DNA of 64,000 nt. Origin: Buxus sempervirens. Its lineage: Eukaryota; Streptophyta; Magnoliopsida; Buxales; Buxaceae. Each line of letters starts with the position of its first letter. Positions within the stretch are counted from its first letter, which is position 1. The stretch is from contig OX387188.1 of assembly GCA_947561395.2 (NCBI GenBank), forward strand, positions 40,357,942 to 40,421,941, given 5' to 3'. The notes beneath the pieces are model-generated. The model had not been told where the DNA came from and did not search any database. It was given only the letters and a program-made list of their open reading frames with translations. A program made the translations under genes and the position numbers. Positions 39,837 to 52,619 of this stretch are shown piece after piece.

Positions 39837-42800
39837 ATGGTTGTGGACAAGGGGAAGAAGTCCAAGGTCGTAGAGAGAGGTGAGGAGCAGGACGCAGATC
39901 ACATTTATGGAGAGCTTGTTCTTTCGATTGAGAAGTTGCAGGAAATACAAGATGAACTAGAGAAGGTGAGATTTTATTCTTTTCTTTTTAAAATGATTCT
40001 ATTATGCTTGTCTCAATGTTTGTGGGTTCGATGAAGTTGAGCTTGAACATCGGAGAAATGTTTGTTGCATTTTCGTTGAACCTACTTTGGTATCTGTGTT
40101 CTAGTCCGTCTCAAAAATATGATTCTGTGGCTAATTTTTGGTAGATGCGGTTTAGCTGTTTTAATTGCATTTTTTTGCTTCGAGAGAGTTGCTGGTGGTT
40201 TATCTGGATTTCCCTCGATATAATTTCTTGTTTTGTTAATTTTCTGTGCGTATTTATACAATCAGATCCCAATTTTTATTTTCATTTTCCCATTGAATAC
40301 CTTTGTTTTTATAATCTCAGATACATCTCCAGATCCTTCACGCTTCTTCTGCTTTCGTTTTTGAGTTCATTAACACACTTTATCTCTTTTTACCGCTAAT
40401 TAGTCAAAACTCTCCCTTCATTTTTGTTTCTTCTTTTTTTCGAATTCACTGGCACAAAGGAACTGAGATGAACCTGAATTAGTCTCTCTTTTAACTAATA
40501 ACATGCTCTTTCTTTTGCTACCCAATTTATTTTTAATGATTAATCTCTGAGTTTTCTCCTATTCATCCTCTGCTTAATGACATTTCGTGATATTTGTTGG
40601 TGCCCATTTTTTTTTCTTTTCTTTTTATAACTGAAAAGTAACTGTCAGATAAGTGCACGACCAAATGTGGGTGCTCAAGTTTATGTTCACAGGTGCTTGC
40701 TGTAATTTAAATATTTCTTCAGACATTTATAGGGGAAGGATGCAGTCTTGGGTGAGGAAGGTATGAGTGACTGAAAAGGGGGCTTAAAGCAGTTGTACAA
40801 TTTCTTCACGTTATTGTTGTGTGAAGTTGGCCCCTTTTTTCATCTTTTAATCCTTACCAAATGTAATAATTAGTTTCTTGAGATATGGTTACTTGCTTCT
40901 GATGTGTCTTTTTTCCTCTTATTTTCTATCTTCTGGATCTTATATTGCAATTTTTATTGCTGACCAAATGTAATAATGACTATTTAGTTATGGATATGTC
41001 TGGTATGATTTGTTTTTCTACTGGCTAATGTGGGTTTTGTGTTGTGTTTATGTTCATGTTTTGACGGGATATATTATATTTTTAGTGCAGGATGATGTTC
41101 TGCGAATGAACTGGTAGGGATCTGGGCTTAAAGTTCATTGAAAAAAATATGTTAATTTATCTTACATATAAAGATTTTTCTCAATCTTGATTGGATAGAG
41201 AAATGCTATTTTAGATAACACTGAGGTCATTTTGGATCTGCGTTAGATGCTAATGGTGCTTAATGCCTTCACACCTTTTGGTGGTCAATAGGTTAATGAG
41301 GAAGCAAGTGACAAAGTATTGGAAGTGGAGCAGAAGTACAATGAGATACGCAGACCTGTTTACAATAAGCGGAATGAGATAATCAAATCCATTCCTGATT
41401 TCTGGTTAACTGCTGTTAGTATCCTATTCTTATTTAAGTATCTGTTTGTTGTGGGGGCATTTATCACAGGAATAACTGCTTTATCCAATTTATTTGTTCT
41501 TGGTTGCTCGTACAGTTTCTGAGCCATCCTGCACTTGGTGATCTTTTGACTGAAGAGGACCAGAAGGTTTGTTTATTGTTTCTAAAAATAAATTGATGCT
41601 AATTTGAGCATTAGAACTTTATAGATCATTTATTATTTTGTTGTATTTGAATTTCTTATATTAATATTTAAATCTGGATATGTTTGTTTATATATATTCA
41701 AATAGCTTCTGTAAATTGCATGACCTTCTCTATTAACAATTCATTTCCATTCTGATGTAGATTTTTAAGTACGTAAGTTCTCTAGATGTTGAAGACTTCA
41801 AGGATGTAAAATCAGGGTACTCCATTACTTTTGTGAGTTTCCTCTTCCCGTGATACATATTATTGCTCACAATCACAAGTATTTTCTTTTTTTTTCCCCT
41901 TCATTTTATAACAAAACACCCCTCAACTCCAAATCACCAAAAAAAAAGAAAAAAAAAGAAAAAAGAAAAAAGAAAAACCACCACCACCCTCTATGTCCCC
42001 TTTTTCTTTGATGATGTAATTTATGATTTGCCTTATTGATGCATAATGAATTTGGCTAATTGTGGTTCTTTTATCAATCAGAACTTCAAACACAACCCAT
42101 ATTTTGACGATACAAAGCTTACAAAGTCTTTTACCTTCTTTGACGAAGGAACGACTAAGATAACTGGTACAACAATCAAATGGAAGGATGGCATGGTAAT
42201 TGCAATTTCTTACTAATGCTTTAGGCGTATTTAGTATGTCTTCATCCTGTTATAATATTTCGATTTCATTTTTTACATGTGAAGGATGTTGCGAATGGTG
42301 TTAACCATGAGAAGAAAGGGAACAAACGGACTCATGCTGATGAAAGGTTGACTTCATTGATCCATATCTATTATTGGACAATAGTTTGAACCATTCTTTG
42401 CATTGAGACTGTTCTTGGGTCTGATGATATTTATCTTCATTTACTTGTCCTAGTGATGTAATTACTATTCTATTCATGAATGGCAACCTGTTGTGAACCT
42501 TAGTAAAGTCTGTGTTTTTTATTTTATTTTACTTCTTCAAAAGACATTCAAGTTATATATGCAAAGGGAATGGAAATGTTTGCATGGTTGTAGCTATATG
42601 GTAACAATCACTGATTATCTGTACTTGCTTTATAGAACCGAGTGATACGCATATGGAATGTATAGAAATTCATAATTCCCATCTAATGCAGCTTCTTATG
42701 AATTACGTATTTTGTGGTATCATAAAGTTCCTTATTCTCAAGTTTTGCTGTATGGATGCAGCTTCTTTTGCTGGTTTAATGAAACTCAACAGAAAGATAT

Positions 42801-44534
42801 TACGGAGGGTATTCATGATGAGGTAAGTTTATTATCAATTTTTTTAGATTAATATTTTATGCCATTTAAATTGGATCATTGTTTCATAATTCATGCCATT
42901 AGAGTGATAAAATATTCATTGATATGATTTCTATAAAGAACTAGATGGTCCTTATGCCTAGCAATAAAGTAATCCATTATTTTGATGTCACTTTGAGAAT
43001 TGCAGGTGGCAGAAATAATTAAGGAAGATTTATGGCCCAATCCTCTCAAATATTTCAACAATGTAACTTTTTTCTAACTATTCCTTCTTTCTGTTTTTCA
43101 TTTTGTACAAGATTGAGATTACTATAATTCTTCCTTTAACTTTACCTTTTATAATTATGTAATTGTCAACCTTTGTGGTCCAGGAGGCAGATGAAGAGGA
43201 TTTTGATGGAGACGATGATGATGAAGAGGTAAATGAAGATGGTCTCCTAATATCATATTCAATGGCTTTCCCGATTGCTGTTTTTTTAAGCTGATAAATT
43301 TCTTGTTTCTCCACTTTAAGCAACTTATGGTTGCCAATTTTTCACACTACTGAAGAAATTAAATAAATCACTATGGAACCATATGGAAATCTAATTTATA
43401 TACAAATATGATGATCAATATGTGTATTTGACACCTTGAATATAAATATGTTTATGTATAGTTGTCTGCATTCCTAGGCTGCAGAGGTTTTGAATATATA
43501 ATTCTCCAGTTATTATTTATACTAGCTACTCCTGTCCTTAACAAATTTGTAATCTTGTATCAAAGAGCATTATATAGTCAATAGCATGGTTCCCTTGGGG
43601 TAGAATGGAGTAATGGGATTCTTACTGCTGACCTTGAGACACCTTATGCTATTGTTAATTTGGCTTCAATTATTTGAAAGATTTGGAGACCACCACCTAC
43701 AATTATTTAGGTGTGTCAGGGCACCAATTCATTTAAAAAAAAGGAGGAGATTAGAAATTTAAAGGTAAAGATCTCAATTGGAAGAATATGGTCTATACTC
43801 TATAGAGGTGATTAAAGGAAACAATATCAAGTTATGAGAAGAATACGGTGTGGGGGATCCTTTTTCACCCATCTTGGGATGGTTTCCTGCTCCTTAAACT
43901 CATCCTCTCATATTCACCAGATTAAAACTAATAAAATGTAAGTGAACAAGAAATGGAATCTAATTTAAGCATGATAATTGATCTTCAAGGATTGATGGAA
44001 GGCACCTTTAAAATATTAAAAGGTAAATGTGGCTAAAGAGATTTAAAACACATATTATAGTCACCAACAAAATAAATGTTAAGCAAAATTGAAAAAAAAT
44101 ACAGTTGAAAGTGAAAAAGATATTGATATAAATCATAAAAAAAGGTTTGGCAAAATTTTACTCATGCCAGCCAGAAGTAGCACTAAAACCACCTGGTTTC
44201 AGTTTTTACCTTTTAAACCGGCACAGGGAAATATCTCCTTGTGCCGATTGAACTTTAAACATTTCAATGGCACATTATGTGTGCCGTCGTAATCGTCAGA
44301 TTCCGTATGGCACACATCATGTACAAGTATTATTAGTCGGAATCGGACGATTTCGATGGTACACATGGTTTGGCATGTGGAATCCATAAAAAGCACAGAA
44401 ACATAAGGTGAAGAGAGACCTAGAGGATAAGAGAGAAAAGATTGGAGGATGGCGATGGGGAGGAGGGGGGTACACCGTCGCCCTCCCTTGTGGGCTCCTT
44501 AGGGGAAAAAAAAAGGTAAAAAAGGAAAGAAGAG

Positions 44535-44571
<37 letters not shown>

Positions 44572-47015
44572 TGGTGTTGTTTAATTAAATTTTAAATGCA
44601 TTCACTTTAAAAAGATGACTAATGGAAGCATAGAAATATAAGTCTTTTTCAAGGTTTAAACCTTCTCATGAAGAGTTGAGGTACACAAACTTTAGTAATG
44701 AAAGTTGATATTAATTTCTATAACTTTAGTAATGAAAGTTAATATTAATTTCTATTGCTAAGTGGTTAATTAATTTTTTAAAGTGGCGAATTCACTGATT
44801 TGTTTCCCAAAGTAGTTCCAAAAAATAACTTTCATGCATCTGGAGAGGCATATCTAGTTAGTTTTTCCATTTGAGATGGTTGTCAATCATCCTGTCAGGA
44901 AAAAAGGGGGTTGTCAATTCTCCTCCTTTCTGTTCAATCTTGCTGTGGTTTCACTAAACTTGGGAAAAGGATGGTGGCTAGGACCATGTACAAGGGATAA
45001 TTAGATAATTTGAATCTGGAATCCAGATAAATCTGTAGAAGTTAAACAAATTTAATGTTTGAATATTTCATCATTTCCTTGAAGCTTATGTGCTCATGTC
45101 GATTTTGTTTCTCTAGCTCCATGACATTATACTGATTCAAAATTTGAATATTTCATCATTTCCTTGAAGTACTTATATCAGTTTTATTTCACTAGCCTGA
45201 TGAGAGATGGATGTCAATTGGGTTCATATGCGATGAAGAGTGATAAAATCTAGATAACTGTCTTAGAAGTTCGATAATAATTAGTTCTTCATATCTTTAA
45301 TTTATTAGTTCCCATGACACACAATCCACTTGCGTAAAACTTTCTTGTGTGAAAGTGCTCTATCAAGTGATCTTGCCTGTAACTTGTTTGAATAACATCA
45401 GAAGAACAGAAATTCAAAATAAGTGACTTTCAAAAATCAATGCTCATATCATCTATGAGAATAACTAAGAACTATTCCAAATTTAACTTGGAGACAATTT
45501 TTATTTTTTCAATTATTACTGTTTATAAAGAATTTTTTTCTTTTTCTTTTTTTGTAAGGCTATCTTTATATGTAAGATGAAAATAGAGTATACATTTTCT
45601 TGTTTCTTGTCTTCATCCATTTCTCTTCATTCAATTTTGTATCCTTTATTTGTAGGGTCTTGAGATTTTATTTATCTTAGTTCGTGTAGCCTTTGTGTAT
45701 ACATGATTGCACTTTTTTTTTTCTTTTTGTGTTGTTCTTAAGGTACATTATTTTCTTAGTTTGTCTCTTATGCTAACATCACATCAAATGTTGTCTTCTA
45801 TCCTTGGAGTTACTTTTGATATATCCATTGGAGCAGTTTGTACTTCTCACTCACTTTTGATCTTTTTTGCTCTGCAAATTTGCCTTTATAATATTAAGTA
45901 TTGAAAATATCTGGAATGACAAATGCTGCTTATGTGTTCCCTAATCTTCTGTCATCATGTGTTTATTGAAACCTGTGCTATGAATTTAAATGCACTAGAA
46001 ATATTGGTTATTTTGGCTCATGCAGAGGGTGATGGGCTGGCTTCCCTGCTGCAGAGGAAAACATTGAACTGTGTGATATTTGTTGTCACATGACATGATA
46101 TTCATTCTGCTGGGAATTTCCATTGGCTGGGTGCAATTAGTTTGGTCCAAACACCTGAATTTTACTGATCCTTAAAAAATGAAGAAAAGTGCTGACTGAA
46201 AACTCCAGCGAAATTAGTTTTCTATGACCATCTAATGTTTTATATTTGAGCCCTGATAAACAATGTGTACGGAAAAAAAAACAAATGACGGGGTATCAAA
46301 AAGTTCAAATGAAATCCTCAAAGGTTTGCTTATATGAACAATTCATCGCTGTATGGTCAACTTCGAGTCTAGTAAACGGATGTTCTAATCCCTGTCACCC
46401 CATTTTTTTAACCCCTGCCAAAGGGGAAGCAGGTTATTTTCTTGTATGATCACTCGACATAGATGCAATTTTGAACCATAGTCCCCCAACCTCACCCTCC
46501 TTATGAGAAAATATCTTATTGATGTTGGCAAATGATGAAATTGTACTGTCGCATCTCTGTGAACATTCTTAAAGTTTTTGAATTTCTATGTCATGGCAAT
46601 TTTTGTTTCCTTGAGAGTTGGAGGCCTTACTGGGAAATTTGTTTTGAGTGTGTTTGATCTTGAATGTACCACCCATGGTTCTCATGCCTCACTCTTATAT
46701 TGTATTCTTTATCTATTTTTGAAGGGTTTGATATTAACCATCATACTGGTCCTTGGATAGAGTTACTATTCTTTGGTCCTTTTTTTAGGTTTCCAAAAGT
46801 CAACCTGAGCTTTTAGTGTATGATTGAGATCACTGTTTGTGGACTTGTTTTTGTAGTTCTTTGTTATGTGAAACATTCCCTCATTTCTGTGATACATATC
46901 TTGAGTCATGATTTTCTTGCAGGGAAAAGGCATTGTTGGCTTCGAAGAGGATGATAATGAGCAAGACGATGACGATGACGATGAAGAAGATGGTGATGAG
47001 GAGGAAGACAGTTAA
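39837..47015 (+). CDS. NRP1: NAP1-related histone chaperone (SET/NRP family)
   Basis: Ten exons: 39837-39965, 41292-41414, 41516-41566, 41761-41832, 42082-42195, 42285-42346, 42762-42822, 43006-43062, 43184-43228 and 46923-47015. All junctions are GT-AG, phases agree, and the sum is 269 codons (268 aa). The product is a SET/NAP family chaperone that binds H2A-H2B in the nucleus. Residues about 25-60 form the dimerisation helix ([18 protein letters not shown] and onward). The earmuff domain follows, with [25 protein letters not shown] and [13 protein letters not shown]. The tail from about residue 223 is strongly acidic (runs of D and E), as in the family. Order and sequence match Arabidopsis NRP1 (At1g74560) as recalled. 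Intron 9 (43229-46922, 3.7 kb) splits the acidic tail and contains repeats; a part of it resembles sequence upstream of dioxygenase copy 3. The gene looks intact. Confidence 0.93.
44219..44288. repeat. pair of short hairpins in NRP1 intron 9
   Basis: CGGCACA and TGTGCCG enclose an imperfect stem at 44219-44246, and GGCACA with TGTGCC forms a second one near 44270-44285. A related GGCACACAT word follows at 44309. They may be subterminal repeats of an old transposon; no ends were identified. Confidence 0.4.
44538..44570. repeat. 33-bp G homopolymer in NRP1 intron 9
   Basis: An uninterrupted run of 33 G after a purine-rich lead. On the transcribed strand it could form a G-quadruplex in the pre-mRNA. 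Length may be affected by sequencing or assembly. Confidence 0.9.
45030..45245 (+). repeat. NRP1 intron segment also found upstream of dioxygenase copy 3
   Basis: The words TTGAATATTTCATCATTTCCTTGAAG (as two related copies near 45060 and 45146), GTTTTATTTCACTAGCCTGA and AATTGGGTTCATATGCGATGA occur in the same order at 58520-58740. By eye the match is about 80% with small indels. It points to a segmental duplication that started inside intron 9. Confidence 0.75.
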
Positions 47016-47828
47016 AATTATGTGCTTATCTTCTTGTTTTATTCTTGGCGTTCACTAATTTGGTCTTAGCTTTTGTAAAGAAAAATTTTCAATAGATCCT
47101 GAATTTCCAAGTGACAGGAGATGGTGATAATTTTGCCTCTATTTGGCAGCTTGCTTCTATTTTGTAGCTTGCTGCTGCGATGGTTAAATAGAAGTCGGTT
47201 TCGGTTTCCAGTTTCCTTTTAGCTTCAGCCTTGGTGGTTTTTTTTTTATGTGTAAGCGTATTTAACTAGTATATAATTGTACCATTTTTCTTCCGAGCCA
47301 ATTCTAAGCAAAAATCCCTTCTATTGTAACATGAAGCAACATGACAATTGGCAAATCTTCTGCTGATCTTTGTAATTCACGTCCGAAATTCGCCTCTTTA
47401 CAGGATTCAAAGACTAAGGTGCGGGAAGAGTTGTGTAGAGCATGCAGCACACCTTCTAAACCATGCTAATGCAAGCCCTCATGACGTTCGAACTTCGAAC
47501 CGAGCCTGGAAGGATTTAAAATGATCTCCGTCTAGCTTGTGCGCGTAGATCTGCACATTTTTCACTTTCAACAAATGTTTCTTGGGTGCACAATAGAACA
47601 GTAACGCATCACTTTTTGGCAGAAACAAAAGATGCCAAGGATCTTTTTCGCCTACGCCTTACGGACAAAACGAAAAAAAAGTCGTGCCACCCTGCCGTAG
47701 GTTGTTTTTCAACTTACGGGGCCCATAAACCCACAAGCAACTGACTGCCCTCCTACTGACTCCTTCCACCACAATCTAACAATATAATAGCGCAATCTGG
47801 GTAACGGAGAGAACGCGATATTGTTCAC
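47016..47828. promoter_or_regulatory. NRP1 3' UTR and promoter of dioxygenase copy 1
   Basis: The stretch from about 47515 (GTAGATCTGCACATTTTTCA) and the words ACAGTAACGCATCACTTTTTGG and GATCTTTTTCGCC recur upstream of copies 3 and 4. A TATA-like AATATAATA lies at 47781-47789, followed by GCGCAATCTGGGTAACG, a block kept in copies 1, 2 and 3. The ATG follows about 30 bp later. Confidence 0.55.
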
Positions 47829-49040
47829 ATGGCTAGCTCAGGTATCCCCATTGTTGATCTTTCTCCCTACCTTAATGAAGGTGATGAGCAAGGTGAGAAG
47901 AAGGTCATGGAGATAATTGGCCAAGCCTGCTCCCAGTATGGCTTCTTCCAAGTTGTGAACCATGGCGTCCCAATTAGTCTAATGAACCGAGCCCTCCAGC
48001 TCTCTCAAACATTTTTCGAGTACCCAATTGAAGAGAAGCTCAAGTTAAGCCCAGTCGCCGGAGCTCCTCTTCCCGCCGGTTATAATCGACAGCCAGAAGA
48101 TTCAGCTGAAAAGAATGAGCACCTGTTGATGTTACCTCCTGGATCAAGCTTCAATGTATATCCCACCAACCCGCCAGACTTTAGGTACGTTACAAGTATT
48201 TTAGACTCGTCAATTAATTGATGTTCCTTTCCTCCACCATTGGTTGCTTTGAAAATTCCAGAGAAGTAGTGGAAGAGATCTACGCCCACTTCACCAAGAT
48301 TGGATTGATTATGGAGAGGATCTTAAGTCAGTGTTTGGGTCTCCCTCCTTCCTTCCTCAAGGAATACAACCATGACCGGAGCTACGATTTTATTGCGGCC
48401 TTCCGTTACTTCCCAGCAACAGACACAGAGAGCAATGGCTTATCTGAACATGAAGATGCGAACTGCTTCACCTTTGTGTTTCAGGATGAAGTTGGTGGCC
48501 TGGAAGTTCGCAAGGACGGGGAATGGATCCCGGTAATTCCCAGTGAGGGTGCCATTGTTTTCAACCTTGGCGATGTTATTCAGGTAATTAGCCGATGAGT
48601 TTTCACTATTGATAACAGCTTTGATTGCTCGCAGTTGGATTGTAGCAACAGATTAGGCCACTTCAGTCCTTGGATCTTGTTGTTTAGGCAGTAGCTAGTG
48701 TTCCTAGGCCGTGTACTTTTTTTATTTAATTTTGATTTTGTTCTTGTTTTTGTGGATTTTTCATTGGGAGGTTTTGAGTAACAACAGATTCAAGAGTGCA
48801 ACACACAGGGTGGTGAGAGAAACAGGAAGAAGCCGCCATTCATACGCTTTCTTCTACAACTTGGGGGCGGAAAAGTGGGTTGAGCCATTGCCCCAGTTCA
48901 CTCGAGAGATTGGAGAATCACCCAAGTATAGAGGATTCTTGTACAAGGACTTCCTAGCGCTGAGGATCAGAAACAAATCACATCCACCTTCTAGACCTGA
49001 AGATGTGATAAATATAACTCACTATGCAATTCCCACATAG
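47829..49040 (+). CDS. 2-oxoglutarate/Fe(II)-dependent dioxygenase, copy 1
   Basis: Three exons: 47829-48184, 48262-48583 and 48771-49040, joining to 316 codons (315 aa). The enzyme would couple oxidation of a small molecule to decarboxylation of 2-oxoglutarate in the cytosol. The DIOX_N domain covers about residues 5-100 (IPIVDLSPYLNEGDE, YGFFQVVNHGVP). The catalytic domain keeps the iron ligands H182 and D184 (in SEHED) and H238 (in KSATHRVVR), and the 2-oxoglutarate-binding pair R248-S250 (RHS). It is shorter than the usual 340-370 aa of plant DOXC enzymes, mainly at the N terminus and between domains. It resembles flavonoid or alkaloid-type DOXC enzymes in general, but I cannot name a substrate. 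The exon 3 acceptor (GGGAG) is weak but needed for the frame. NRP1 lies 0.8 kb upstream. Confidence 0.88.
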
Positions 49041-50040
49041 GGATCGAACAATTACTTCTTAAGAACTTGAAACCATGTCACCTTTTGTAACTCCGAGTTG
49101 ATAAGAGTTAATCTCTCTGTCTTTTTAATCATGATCTTGTATTTACTGAAGCTTTTGAAATCCTTACTTGATGAGAAGGGAACAGGGTATGCCTGCAACA
49201 TCCTTCCAGTCAACAGATGTTGTACTCATAGATGAAAGAAGAGATATGCACGAATTTTCTTGCATGAAGATCCTCACCTTGGTATGAAGAACCAGAATTC
49301 TGTACTACTTAATTAGAAATTTCATCTCTCCCTCAATGTACAAGGGTCACCCAATCTCTCTCATCATGCTAGAAAGATCTCACTGATTATCAGAGGATAA
49401 CTGAGGTGCTTTGTTATCAATCCTTTAAATCTTTACATAAACATGTATGATCCATCTAGTGGAAGATGAAACTGGTAAGAGTCAGAGATTTGTTGATGCC
49501 ACCAACTCGGATGGCGTTGTTTTTGTGTCCTTTCTGCTATAAAGTTGATCATAATTGACAACTCATCGGTAGGGATGACGACAGGGATGGGCAATGGTGG
49601 ATTTTGACTAATCTGCATCTATTCGTCTATCCTAATCCTAAACCCGCTGCTAAGCACTCTATCAAGTTGATGTTCGGTTGGGTGACCCCAAAACAGTATA
49701 TATTGCAACTACAATACTATTTTAAAAATGAAATATGTAGTTGATGAGAGAGTGTTTACTGTTGAACTGTAGTTTTAAAGAAAGAAGGAAATGTTGATGT
49801 AGCATTGAGGGTTATAACTTTATTTAATATTAAGTACGACAGTTCAGCATAAATCCGTTGTCGTGCAGCCTCGTTAGGAGGAGATGTGGGTTTGATCATC
49901 AAAGACCTTGAACTGCAAGGATTGTTTGTGCTGTGTGTGCAAAAAACTTTACAGATGTTTTCTTGCATGTATGAGTATTTTAATGCATGCTGACGTTTCC
50001 CATTCACATATTTGCCTTGTGTTCATCCATGCCTTTATTT

Positions 50041-50093
<53 letters not shown>

Positions 50094-50326
50094 AGAAAAA
50101 ATTGGTACCCAATTGCTTAGGAATGAAGCTGCTGCAAAATTAGCCACAATGACTAAGCTGAATTAATTGCTGAAAACATGCTAAGTGAACCCTTCACCCA
50201 TTGCATCTTGGAACTATATTTTATAACAGATGAGTCTGAAATATCCTTGTGCATGGGGATACCAGTTCATGACCTTTATTGGAGGCCTTTAGCAGACACT
50301 AAAGCCCCTGGAACACATACTTAAAA
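49041..50326. other. 3' flank of dioxygenase copy 1
   Basis: 49041-49690 closely resembles the 3' flank of copy 2 (55674-56310) and in part that of copy 3 (60292-60560), for example CATGAAGATCCTCACCTTGG and GATCCATCTAGTGGAAGAT. The rest is AT-rich with nothing recognised. Confidence 0.6.
50044..50089. repeat. (AT)n microsatellite
   Basis: About 23 AT units without interruption. Confidence 0.9.
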
Positions 50327-50766
50327 GGGAAAATTATGAAAAAGGGTCACCTTTTGTCAATAATTATAAAAATAGTCCATTATAATTGGGTATTACAGAA
50401 AATGGTCACTTTCATAGATAATTATAAATTACAGGATCACTTTTCAAAAATAATTAAATTTGAAGTTCACTTTACTTGAGATACAAACGCATTGTACGTG
50501 TACGTGGGATGCAAGCTTCTTTACATGGGATACGAGCATATCTTACATGAGACACAAGCGCCTTCTACGTGGGATACGAGTGCATCATATGTGAACACAA
50601 GCGTGATTTATCTACAATAAAATGATACTATTTTTTAATTTTTTTGAAAAATGACCCTTCAGGTCAATTATTTTTAAAAAGTGACCTTTTTTTTTTTGTA
50701 AAATGATATCTATGGACTGTTTTTATAAATAAAAGCCCAAAAGTGACCCTTTATCATAATTTTCCC
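50327..50766. mobile_element. MITE with about 28-bp TIRs and likely 9-bp TSD (Mutator-like)
   Basis: 440 bp. The left end GGGAAAATTATGAAAAAGGG and the right end, read on the minus strand as GGGAAAATTATGATAAAGGG, continue as TCACCTTTTG and TCACTTTTGG. Flanks tacttaaaa (50318-50326) and tactaaaga (50767-50775) agree at 7 of 9 positions, the size used by Mutator-like elements. No protein is encoded. Confidence 0.65.
50473..50604 (+). repeat. six degenerate 22-bp tandem repeats inside the MITE
   Basis: Units follow the pattern ACRTGRGATACRAGCnnnTCT; four central ones are exactly 22 bp long and the outer ones are more diverged. They fill the middle third of the element at 50327-50766. Confidence 0.65.
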
Positions 50767-51120
50767 TACTAAAGAACCAAAATCCGGAGATTTGAAAACA
50801 GATGTTTCATATACATGTTTTCCATCCTGTTAAAGTCAGCAGTAGAGTGGAAATGAAAAAAAAAGTGAGAGAAAGAGAACTAACTTTCCATTTTAAAAAA
50901 TTGAGTAGGTAAGTGTCAATAATACTTTTCTTTTTATTTACCTCAAAACAACACCGATGATAAAGGTCACGACAAGATTTAATTTAGAGCTGGCTGTAGC
51001 AAATGTTGCAAAAGTGTAGTTCAAAGCAACATACTAAAGCTTAAAATTCAAGGTGATTCTTAAAATATGCATAATATAACTCCACACATTTAGTAAATCA
51101 AAACTAAGCTTCAAATACCT

Positions 51121-52619
51121 TTGTCTTTCTCTTGGTCTTTGTCTCTCTCTCTCTCTGAGTACCCCTATCTCCCTCGATTTGTTTGTCTTTTATCTCCACT
51201 ATCTTTGCTAATCTCTCTCTTTGTTTTTGGAAACTGATTGATAGGAAAATTTTTATCACTCATTCTTTTGCACAGGAGATAATTTATGCTTTCTATCTCA
51301 TGTTTCGTATGACAGACAGTGTGCTGGTATAGTTGATGAAGCTTTAGGGTTTTAATTTCTAAAATCGATTTGATTGCATTGGAAGTATGCTTCTAAATAT
51401 ATTTCGTAAGTTCATTTTTTTTAAGTTTTCGCAGATCTATTTGCATTTGATTATGATTAACTTATAATCACTATGGCTCATTTTCATAAATTGTTATTTA
51501 TAATCTCATTGATGTTGACCTTTCTCCATATCCAAGAATGTTGTTTTATGAGCCTAGATGATTTTTGAGAGTGCTTATTTACCTTTAGTTTTTTCACTTG
51601 TGAAACTTATAATTTATTAAGAAAAAATTTAGAAAGTTTTATATTTAGCTTTCTGCTTCTCTAAAGTTTTATTGAAAAAAGGGTTTCATTTTGAATATTT
51701 GAAAGAATGGATCTCAGTTTTTTTTTTTAAATTTTTCAAAGAAAATGGAGGCTTGAACATCAAAAAAGTCTATTTCATTTTCTGGTCTGAATATCTATAA
51801 ATTTAGATCAAACCACCAAGTGAAATAGAATCAAGGTAAAATAATTTAAAAATGAATGAAAATAAAAATAATGTGTAGAATATATCGGGTTTAATAAATT
51901 TTTTTTAATGTTCAGGCCACCTTTTTCTTTGAAAATTTTAAAAAAAAAGTGACATCCCTTCTTTCAAATATTCAAAATGAATTCCTTTTTTCAATAAAAT
52001 TTTAGAGAAGCAGAAACCTAATATAAAGTTTTTAAAATTTTCTTTTAATAAATCTGTGAGTTTTGCAAGAGAAAATAACTATAGGTAAGCAGGCAGTCTA
52101 GAAAATCATCTAGGCTCATAAAAGCCACGTTGTTGGATATGGAGCAAAGGAAGTATAGATATACGTGATTGAGAGATCTAATCTCAAAACTCCAAATGAA
52201 AAAATAACCCATAATGATTATCAATCAATCATAATCAAATGCAAACAGATCTGCGAAAACTTCAAAAAAACATTACCTAATGGACTAGATTTAGAAGCAC
52301 ACTTCAAATGCAATCAAATCTGTTCTAAAAAATCAAAACCCTAAGACTTCATCAATTGTACTCCCAAGCTATCTTTCATAGGAAACATAAGATAGATAGG
52401 GTAAACAATATCTCCTATGCAAAGGAATCAATGATTTCAAAAACAGAGAGAGACTGCAAAGACTGGGGAGACGGAAGGCAAACAGATCGAGAGAGATGGA
52501 GGTATTGTCAGAGAGAGAAAGAGAGGCGAGAGAAAAGAGATACCAAGAGAAAGATGGAGGTATTTTCAGAGAGAGAGAGAGAGATAGAGGCGAGGTGAAA
52601 GAGAGACCAAGAGAAATGG
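51121..52619. repeat. large inverted-repeat element, arms of about 650-710 bp
   Basis: The left arm (about 51121-51765) and right arm (about 51906-52619) are reverse complements with roughly 75-80% identity by eye. Shared landmarks are TTTGCATTTGATTATGATT, GAGCCTAGATGATTTT, TTTCTGCTTCTCTAAA and TTTTGAATATTTGAAAGAA. The spacer is about 140 bp. Outer ends are CT-rich on the left and GA-rich on the right; the right end holds an extra tandem copy of about 65 bp (near 52496-52560). No transposase is recognised. Mutator-like or fold-back elements with long TIRs have this shape, but no target duplication was seen. Confidence 0.75.

Noticed and set aside
40145..40399. 84-codon frame
   Set aside because: Lies within NRP1 intron 1 and has hydrophobic AT-rich composition without family likeness.
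50473..50604. 22-bp repeats as a CRISPR-like array
   Set aside because: Plant nuclear DNA, no spacers between units, repeats degenerate and inside a MITE.
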